From the NCBI GenBank assembly GCA_020848595.1, contig JADLHV010000265.1:1-5523 (forward strand): 5,523 nt of DNA, written 5' to 3'. Source of the stretch: Bacteroidia bacterium (GTDB lineage Bacteria; Bacteroidota; Bacteroidia; NS11-12g; UBA955). Position 1 is the first letter of the stretch. Each line of letters opens with the position of its first letter. A program made the position numbers and the translations under genes. Shown in pieces: positions 1 through 4,753 of the stretch. Below the pieces are notes generated by a model. That model was not told where the DNA came from and did not search any database. It was given only the letters and a program-made list of their open reading frames with translations.

Positions 1-1820
1 CTGGTTCTGCTTTGTTAGATTGTATCGACTATTGGAGAAACCGTATCTCTGAAGCTGGAAATGTTAATAGAGAAGGTTATACAATTACTGACTTAGATAA
101 AGGTGATGATGGTTCTGTACCTAAATCTATATATGGTGGCTTCCCTTATAGTGTTGCTGGTTTAGATAATAAACCTGGACAAATATTAGAATTAGGTACA
201 ACAACTGGTATCTATTACAACGCTGATACTGGTCGTTCATACTTTATAAGAACAGCTGCTCAAGATAGTTTCGGTTGTAAAGATACTTTCCCGCAAAAAA
301 TCTATGTTACTGCAATTAGAGCTAAATTTAGATTAGGTGATACTCGTCCAAATTGTGCAACTATCGTTGATTTAATAGATTCTTCTTATATCCAAGACCC
401 TTGTATTAACGATTTAGGAGCTCCTTGCGACAGAATTGTTAAATGGACTGTATATTGGGGTGATAAGAGTATCAATTCTGTAAACTCGTTCTTTAATACA
501 CTTCCAAGTAAAATTGCACACGATTATACACGTAATGGTTTGTTCAAGATTTATTGGAAAGTAGAAACTGAATTAGGTTGTGTTGGATGGGATTCTACTG
601 AACTCTATATCCCTGGTCCAGAACCAATGTTTGATACTTTGATTCCGTTAAAATATTGTGTGAATGATAAAGTATACTTCAAAAATTTATCTAAGTACAC
701 TAAACGCGATTCTAGTATTTGGTCTTGGGAGTTTGGAGATGGTGTTTATAATACCCAAAAAGATACTATAACATCAACTAACGACACTATGTCTCATAAG
801 TATAGTGCACCTGGAAAATATAAAGTTACCTTGTATCATTATTTCAAGTTTACTCAAAATGGAACAACAAGAACTTGTAGGGTTCAATATCCAGATTCGA
901 GTTTTGGTGAAACACCATTCTATGTAGAAATATTTGCCTATGACACTTCTAAGGTAATGAATGATACGACGGTCTGTATTGGTGATACTGTAAATCTTAG
1001 AGGTTATGTTAAACCTTATGGTCGCTATAGTAATTATGTATGGAACTTCGGTAAAAATATCACAGATACTTTAGTAACTGCAGATACTTTCCAAAAAGTA
1101 ACCTATATGACTAAAGGTAAATACTTTGTAACCTTCTATGGCGATAAGTCGTCTGTGAGCTCGCCGGATAAAATTTGTCCTGCAATAGACACGGTAGTGA
1201 TTAATGTCGCCTATGTTGTCGCTGATTTCGATATAGATTCCACCAAGAAGCCTATTATCTGTTTCAGTAATACATCCGAAAACAGTGTCAATAATCGTTG
1301 GGGCTTCTTCTACACAGAAGACTTGATGTCGATTCAACCAGTTACGAATAGGATTTTTGTAGCAGATAATAATACCGACGGATTTAATGACCCTAGTTTC
1401 TGTCGAGATTTCAGAGACTCACTCGGTTCTTATTGGGTATGTCTAGAGGCTACAAATGATATTGGTTGTAAGGATACTATTTGTAAACAGATATTTAATA
1501 ACTTTAAAGTAATTGTTCGTCCACCAAACGTATTCACGCCAAATGGTACTGGTACAGATGTGGATGATGAAGGTCTAGTTGGTAACGAAGTATTCAATAT
1601 CTTAATCGAAGGTGAAGAGAAATACGAACTCGTTATCTTTGATAGATGGGGTGTAAAAGTCTTTGAATCGAATGATAAAAACAAAGACTGGAATGGTAAA
1701 GTAAATAACTCTGGTGCAATTTGTCCAGATGGTACTTACTACTACATTCTAACCTACAGATTTAAAGGAATGGATAAAGATGAGGATAAACTGAATGGTA
1801 TTGTCCGAATCATCCGATAA
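1..1820 (+). CDS. Secreted PKD-repeat protein with T9SS type B C-terminal sorting domain (5' end missing)
   Basis: The frame is open from the left edge (first full codon at 3) to TAA at 1818-1820, so only the last ~606 residues are seen and the start lies upstream. The body is a chain of PKD-like beta-sandwich units: a WGD at 456-464 followed by an H-Y-x-x-x-G pattern, a textbook WEFGDG at 726-743 followed by HKYSAPGKYKVTL from 795, and a divergent WNFG at 1041-1052 followed by GKYFVTFYGD. Units close with similar GCxD motifs (GCKDT at 273-287 and 1464-1478, GCVGWD from 576). The last ~95 residues, from NVFTPNG at 1527, contain FDRWGV (from 1638) and CPDGTYYY (from 1722) and end in GIVRIIR. 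This is the gliding-motility-associated C-terminal domain (CHU_C / TIGR04131 type), which in Bacteroidota directs export by the type IX secretion system. The protein is therefore probably a large cell-surface or secreted adhesin-like protein. Its ligand cannot be told; no catalytic domain is seen here. It is chromosomal and unrelated in function to mnmE downstream. Confidence 0.9.
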   Translation, partial: GSALLDCIDYWRNRISEAGNVNREGYTITDLDKGDDGSVPKSIYGGFPYSVAGLDNKPGQILELGTTTGIYYNADTGRSYFIRTAAQDSFGCKDTFPQKIYVTAIRAKFRLGDTRPNCATIVDLIDSSYIQDPCINDLGAPCDRIVKWTVYWGDKSINSVNSFFNTLPSKIAHDYTRNGLFKIYWKVETELGCVGWDSTELYIPGPEPMFDTLIPLKYCVNDKVYFKNLSKYTKRDSSIWSWEFGDGVYNTQKDTITSTNDTMSHKYSAPGKYKVTLYHYFKFTQNGTTRTCRVQYPDSSFGETPFYVEIFAYDTSKVMNDTTVCIGDTVNLRGYVKPYGRYSNYVWNFGKNITDTLVTADTFQKVTYMTKGKYFVTFYGDKSSVSSPDKICPAIDTVVINVAYVVADFDIDSTKKPIICFSNTSENSVNNRWGFFYTEDLMSIQPVTNRIFVADNNTDGFNDPSFCRDFRDSLGSYWVCLEATNDIGCKDTICKQIFNNFKVIVRPPNVFTPNGTGTDVDDEGLVGNEVFNILIEGEEKYELVIFDRWGVKVFESNDKNKDWNGKVNNSGAICPDGTYYYILTYRFKGMDKDEDKLNGIVRIIR

Positions 1821-1843
1821 AATATATTTCTAATCTACTTAAA

Positions 1844-1876
1844 AGGCCCAAGACTCAGTTCTTGGGCTTTTTTTTT
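1844..1876 (+). terminator. Intrinsic terminator after the PKD-repeat gene
   Basis: GCCCAAGA (1846-1853) and TCTTGGGC (1860-1867) form a perfect 8-bp stem with a 6-nt loop, followed by nine T's (1868-1876). The A's at 1841-1844 can extend the stem into the T-run. It lies 25 bp after the stop and ends transcription before mnmE, so mnmE needs its own promoter. The A-run on the other side may let it work weakly on the minus strand too. Confidence 0.93.
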
Positions 1877-1892
1877 AGCCTGTTTTTGACTG

Positions 1893-1900
1893 TATCTTTG
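1893..1900 (+). promoter_or_regulatory. Bacteroidota -7 box for mnmE (possibly leaderless transcript)
   Basis: TATCTTTG matches the Bacteroidota sigma consensus TAnnTTTG exactly. It sits just after the upstream terminator and only 4 bp before the mnmE ATG. A -33 TTG-type element at the usual 17-23 bp spacing is not clear, because that position falls in the terminator T-run; the TTTG at 1885-1888 is too close. If the box is used, the transcript starts at or within a few bases of the ATG. No Shine-Dalgarno sequence is present. Confidence 0.6.
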
Positions 1901-1904
1901 CAAC

Positions 1905-3311
1905 ATGTACGAAAATCTAGTTCACCCTGAAGATACCATTGTGGAAATTGCAATCGCTCAAGGTGTTGGCGCAATTGGTATTATTAGAGTTTCAGGTGAT
2001 AGAGCTTTCCCTATCGTACAATCAGTTTTTAAAGGTAAACTTCTGGCCGATCAAACTTCTCATACCATTCATTATGGACATATTGTTGATGGCAATTCTA
2101 TCGTCGATGAAGTAATGGTCTCTATATTTAAATCACCAAAGAGTTTTACTACTGAAGACAGTGTCGAAATTACCTGTCATGGCTCTATGTATATCCAATC
2201 GGAAATAGTGCGTCTATTACTTAAAAATGGGGCAAGATTAGCCGCACCAGGAGAATTTACCTTGAGAGCATATTTGAATGGACGAATAGATTTAGCTCAA
2301 GCCGAAGCTGTTGGAGATATTATAGCTTCTCAAAATAGTTCGCAACTCGATTTAGCTCTCAATCAAATGCGCGGAGGACTTTCGAGAAAACTAAACGAAT
2401 TACGCGAACAATTACTCAATTTTATTTCCCTCATAGAATTAGAATTAGATTTTGGAGAAGAAGATGTCGAGTTTGCTGATAGAGCAGAATTAGAAAAAAG
2501 GATGCGTGAAATGATGTTATTCATCGAACCAATTATCAACAGTTTTAGATTAGGCAATGCAATAAAAAATGGCATACCTGTGGCAATTGTAGGTCGTCCA
2601 AATGCTGGCAAATCATCATTGCTAAACGCCCTATTAGAGGATGATAGAGCAATAGTATCTGATATAGCAGGAACAACAAGAGATACAATAGAAGAAGAAA
2701 TTCACATCAAAGGAATTTCATTCAGATTTATAGATACGGCTGGTATTAGACAAACAGAAGATGTTATTGAAAAGATTGGCATCGAAAAAGCAAAACAAAG
2801 CATTCAAAAATCGAACTTGGTTTTATATATTTTCGATTTAAGTGAATTAAGCACACAAGAGTTGCAGAATGACATATTGATGATTCAAGCACACAATCCC
2901 AAAGCAAAACTAATTGTTATAGCCAACAAATCAGACAAAGTAGATAAAGACAAATTAAGTTCCATTGAGAAGTTTTTAGGAGAAGAAAAGACAACTTACT
3001 TGACGATATCATTAAGATCAAATATTCAGTCAGATTTAGAGTCATTGCGTGAAATTCTATATGCTCAAATGCAATTAGAAACAGTTGGAGACCAATCTAC
3101 CATAATCAGCAATTTACGTCACCACGATGCATTAAAGAATTCGTATGAATCATTAGCAAGTGCATTAGCATTATTGCCCACCAAAACAAGCGGCGACATA
3201 CTCAGTTTCGAGCTTCGCAGAGCCATAGAAGCCATAGGTTCAATCACCGGCACTATTAGCAACGACGAAGTATTGGGGAATATTTTTGGGAAGTTTTGTA
3301 TCGGAAAGTAA
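1905..3311 (+). CDS. mnmE: tRNA uridine-5-carboxymethylaminomethyl(34) synthesis GTPase MnmE
   Basis: MnmE (TrmE, ThdF) works with MnmG to modify C5 of wobble uridine 34 in several tRNAs, using GTP and a tetrahydrofolate one-carbon donor, in the cytoplasm. The 468 residues are full length for the family. The N-terminal folate-binding domain shows DTIVEIAIAQGVGAIGIIRVSG (residues 10-31). A helical domain follows, with LNGRIDLAQAEAVGDII (124-140) and the typical LDFGEEDVEF (181-190). The inserted G domain has GRPNAGKS (P-loop, 230-237), GTTRD (256-260), DTAG (277-280) and NKSD (341-344). Glu289 aligns with the catalytic Glu282 of E. coli as I count it. The protein ends in FCIGK, with the conserved C-terminal Cys465. 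The ATG at 1905 is chosen because the DTIV motif begins nine residues later and no other start fits. The gene looks functional, although an attachment site overlaps its last codons. The last ~130 bases look somewhat richer in G and C by eye, which I do not interpret. Confidence 0.97.
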   Translation: MYENLVHPEDTIVEIAIAQGVGAIGIIRVSGDRAFPIVQSVFKGKLLADQTSHTIHYGHIVDGNSIVDEVMVSIFKSPKSFTTEDSVEITCHGSMYIQSEIVRLLLKNGARLAAPGEFTLRAYLNGRIDLAQAEAVGDIIASQNSSQLDLALNQMRGGLSRKLNELREQLLNFISLIELELDFGEEDVEFADRAELEKRMREMMLFIEPIINSFRLGNAIKNGIPVAIVGRPNAGKSSLLNALLEDDRAIVSDIAGTTRDTIEEEIHIKGISFRFIDTAGIRQTEDVIEKIGIEKAKQSIQKSNLVLYIFDLSELSTQELQNDILMIQAHNPKAKLIVIANKSDKVDKDKLSSIEKFLGEEKTTYLTISLRSNIQSDLESLREILYAQMQLETVGDQSTIISNLRHHDALKNSYESLASALALLPTKTSGDILSFELRRAIEAIGSITGTISNDEVLGNIFGKFCIGK

Positions 3312-3323
3312 CCTATACAAAAC
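3293..3323 (+). other. Putative integrase core attachment site (attL-like junction) over the mnmE stop codon
   Basis: GTTTTGTATCGG (3293-3304) and CCTATACAAAAC (3312-3323) are inverted copies of each other at 11 of 12 positions and flank a 7-bp centre, AAAGTAA (3305-3311). Two inverted ~12-bp recombinase-binding arms around a 7-bp overlap is the usual form of a tyrosine-recombinase core, as in lambda. The centre holds the last Lys codon and the stop of mnmE, so strand exchange there keeps the MnmE protein unchanged. The left arm is mnmE coding sequence (CIGK region); the right arm would be supplied by the element. An integrase gene starts 190 bp downstream. A terminator or chance hairpin is less likely because the centre is not followed by a T-run. 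The site is inferred from structure and context only; the second junction is not in the window. Confidence 0.7.
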
Positions 3324-3345
3324 AAATCAATAGCATTTTCTACTA

Positions 3346-3388
3346 AACCCCTTATTAACCTTGTATATAAAGGGGTTATTGGGTTTTT
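3346..3388 (+). terminator. Terminator hairpin downstream of mnmE, within the element
   Basis: AACCCCTT (3346-3353) pairs perfectly with AAGGGGTT (3370-3377) around a 16-nt AT-rich loop. A T-run follows at 3384-3388, after a short ATTGGG gap. An alternative longer pairing of AAACCC (3345-3350) with GGGTTT (3381-3386) puts the T-run right at the stem base. Either fold would end mnmE transcription before the integrase. If the attachment core is correct, this hairpin came with the element and replaced the native mnmE terminator. Confidence 0.65.
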
Positions 3389-3429
3389 ATAATAAATGAC
3401 ATTATGTAATATTATCTGTATTTTAATCA

Positions 3430-3437
3430 TATATTTG
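3430..3437 (+). promoter_or_regulatory. Candidate -7 box for the integrase gene, overlapping the first TTTGTACC repeat
   Basis: TATATTTG matches TAnnTTTG. No convincing -33 element is seen 17-23 bp upstream. Transcription would start near 3442, leaving about a 70-nt leader that carries the remaining repeats and the palindrome. Because the box shares bases with repeat copy 1 (3434-3442), a protein bound to the repeats would compete with RNA polymerase, which suggests autoregulation. The box may also match only because the repeat itself contains TTTG. Confidence 0.35.
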
Positions 3438-3495
3438 TACCTTATTTGTACCTCGACAAATTTTGAGGTACAAATTTGTACCTCGTTTGTACCCC
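3434..3495 (+). repeat. Cluster of five TTTGTACC(TCG) repeats with a 20-bp palindrome
   Basis: Direct copies start at 3434, 3445, 3475 and 3486, and one inverted copy (GAGGTACAAA) lies at 3465-3474. The two direct pairs each have an 11-bp period, about one helical turn. Copies 3 and 4 together make the perfect palindrome GAGGTACAAATTTGTACCTC (3465-3484). Copies 2 and 3 make a perfect 10-bp inverted repeat with a 10-bp spacer. The cluster sits between the putative att core and the integrase start, about 125-190 bp from the core centre. Arm-type integrase sites or the operator of a dimeric regulator of the integrase are the likely roles; the sequence alone does not decide between them. Confidence 0.85.
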
Positions 3496-3512
3496 TTGTA
3501 AATACAATACTT

Positions 3513-4652
3513 ATGGCAGTTAAAGTTAAATTAAGAAAGAAATCAATCTCTGGAAATAGGTCCAGTTTGTACCTCGATTTTTACCCTCCAATTCCCGACC
3601 AAGAAACAGGAGAGCCAACAAGAAGGAAGTTTTTAGGCTTATATTTATTTGAGAATCCTAAAAAGGATTCTGATAAAAATCATAATAAAGAAACCTCTGA
3701 GATAGCAGAGAAAATTAGGCAAAAGATGGATAATCAATTGAATAAGCCTGAAATTTATACTGTCTATGAGGAGGAGAGATTAAATCAACAGGCACAATTA
3801 GAACGGTCCTTTATTGACTACTTTAAGGAATTAGCGGACCAACGTAAAACTTCAAATCATGACAATTGGATGTCATGTTATAATTATCTATTGAACTTTA
3901 CTAAAGGTAAATGCACTTTTAAACAAGTGGATGAAAAATTCTGCAATGATTTTAGTAGATACTTACTCAATGCTAAAAGTTTAAGAAGTGATAAAACCAG
4001 TTTAAATCAAAATTCAGCAGTATCCTATTTCAACAAGTTTAGAGCAACATTAAACCAAGCATTTAGGGAAGGGATAATAAAAGAGGATATTATTGGGAAG
4101 GTCCCAACTATAAAGCCAACAGAAACTAAAAGAGGATATTTAACCCAAGAAGAATTAAATAGACTTGCTAAAACTAAATGTCCAAGTAATACGCTTAGAA
4201 ACGCTGCTTTGTTTTCTGCCTTAACAGGGTTAAGATATTCAGACATAGTTAAACTTAAATGGGGTGAAATAGACTATAATGAAGAGGATGGATATGTTAT
4301 TGACTATAAACAACAGAAAACCCAATCAGAGGAGTATTTACCTATCTCAGACCAAGCATTTGAATTGTGTGGATATAGACAGGGAAAAGATGATTTGGTT
4401 TTTAAAGGCTTAAACAATAGGGACCGATATTACTTTTTCCCTTTATGGTTAGCAGCAGCAGGAATCGACAAGGAATTAACTTTTCACTGTTTAAGGCATA
4501 CGTTTGCAACATTGCAGATTAGTAATGATACTAATTTATATACAGTTTCAAAACTATTGGGACATAAAGATTTGAAAACTACTCAAATTTATGCTAAGAT
4601 TGTAGACAAGACTAAAAGAGAAGCAGCTAATAAGATTAAGATAAAAATGTAA
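3513..4652 (+). CDS. Tyrosine recombinase / site-specific integrase
   Basis: This 379-residue protein would integrate and excise the element by recombination at the adjacent core site. The N-terminal ~70 residues (MAVKVKLRKKSISG..., SLYLDFYPPI at 18-27) resemble the arm-DNA-binding domain of Bacteroidota integrases. A SAM-like core-binding helical domain follows (about 95-195). The C-terminal catalytic domain has the complete set: Arg241 (TGLRYSD), Lys269 (QQKT), His325 and Arg328 (FHCLRHTFAT), His351 (LLGHKDLKTT) and the nucleophile Tyr360. The ATG at 3513 is preferred over the in-frame ATG at 3396: the upstream 39 codons run through the repeat cluster and encode a hydrophobic, non-family sequence, while the family-like sequence starts at MAVKVKLRKK. 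There is no Shine-Dalgarno sequence, as usual in this phylum. The gene lies just inside the putative junction and points into the element. No gene for an excisionase is visible. Confidence 0.95.
   Translation: MAVKVKLRKKSISGNRSSLYLDFYPPIPDQETGEPTRRKFLGLYLFENPKKDSDKNHNKETSEIAEKIRQKMDNQLNKPEIYTVYEEERLNQQAQLERSFIDYFKELADQRKTSNHDNWMSCYNYLLNFTKGKCTFKQVDEKFCNDFSRYLLNAKSLRSDKTSLNQNSAVSYFNKFRATLNQAFREGIIKEDIIGKVPTIKPTETKRGYLTQEELNRLAKTKCPSNTLRNAALFSALTGLRYSDIVKLKWGEIDYNEEDGYVIDYKQQKTQSEEYLPISDQAFELCGYRQGKDDLVFKGLNNRDRYYFFPLWLAAAGIDKELTFHCLRHTFATLQISNDTNLYTVSKLLGHKDLKTTQIYAKIVDKTKREAANKIKIKM
3566..3577 (+). repeat. Sixth repeat copy inside the integrase coding region
   Basis: TTTGTACCTCGA is identical over 12 bases to copy 2 at 3445-3456. 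It encodes part of SLYLD, a motif I believe is common in this integrase type, so it may be a coding coincidence. It lies only 71 bp after the cluster, so it could also be an outlying binding site. Confidence 0.55.
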
Positions 4653-4664
4653 TTGGAAATTACA
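4648..4664 (+). other. AT-rich hairpin over the integrase stop codon
   Basis: TGTAATT (4648-4654) and AATTACA (4658-4664) are perfect 7-bp inverted arms around a 3-nt loop that span the TAA at 4650-4652. There are T-rich stretches downstream (4675-4679, 4689-4695) but none directly at the stem base. It may be a weak terminator or a 3'-end stabiliser, or simply chance in AT-rich DNA. The rest of the 101-bp gap to the methyltransferase gene shows only the promoter-like box. Confidence 0.35.
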
Positions 4665-4716
4665 ATAAGATTAATTTTTGTTATTAAGTTTTTTTAGGAC
4701 TTATTTTATTATTTTT

Positions 4717-4724
4717 TACCTTTG
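4717..4724 (+). promoter_or_regulatory. Candidate Bacteroidota -7 box for the methyltransferase gene
   Basis: TACCTTTG matches TAnnTTTG and lies 29 bp before the ATG at 4754, giving a leader of roughly 20-25 nt. The -33 position falls in TTTTTTTAGGAC and has no good TTTG. The leader is AT-rich without a Shine-Dalgarno sequence. A promoter here would let the methyltransferase be expressed independently of the integrase. Confidence 0.5.
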
Positions 4725-4753
4725 AGATTTAACTTTATTAACAATAATTATTT

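Noticed and set aside
1071..1684. Two minus-strand open frames of 84-88 codons opposite the PKD-repeat gene.
   Set aside because: They lie wholly opposite a well-supported coding frame, show no recognisable motif and have no promoter-like sequence of their own.
2363..2611. Minus-strand open frame of 82 codons opposite mnmE.
   Set aside because: It is the antisense of the conserved MnmE helical and P-loop region, so its openness is explained by the real gene.
3293..3323. Reading the inverted repeat over the mnmE stop as an ordinary terminator.
   Set aside because: There is no T-run after the right arm, the arms are AT-rich, and a better hairpin with T's lies just downstream at 3346-3388.
3119..3430. 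Minus-strand open frame of 103 codons spanning the mnmE 3' end and the junction; considered as an excisionase or a gene disrupted by insertion.
   Set aside because: Most of it is antisense to conserved MnmE sequence and the rest to the terminator region. It has no helix-turn-helix pattern or family likeness.
3434..3495. CRISPR array or minisatellite reading of the short repeats.
   Set aside because: The units are 8-11 bp with no uniform spacers, and one copy is inverted. Protein-binding sites fit better.
3396..3512. A 39-codon upstream extension of the integrase starting at ATG 3396, with a hydrophobic stretch resembling a signal peptide or membrane segment.
   Set aside because: The extension runs through the TTTGTACC repeat cluster and the promoter-like box. 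The family-like N-terminus starts at the ATG at 3513, and a membrane segment makes no sense on a cytoplasmic recombinase.
4025..4246. Minus-strand open frame of 73 codons opposite the integrase.
   Set aside because: It is antisense to the recombinase domain carrying the catalytic Arg and shows no independent signal.
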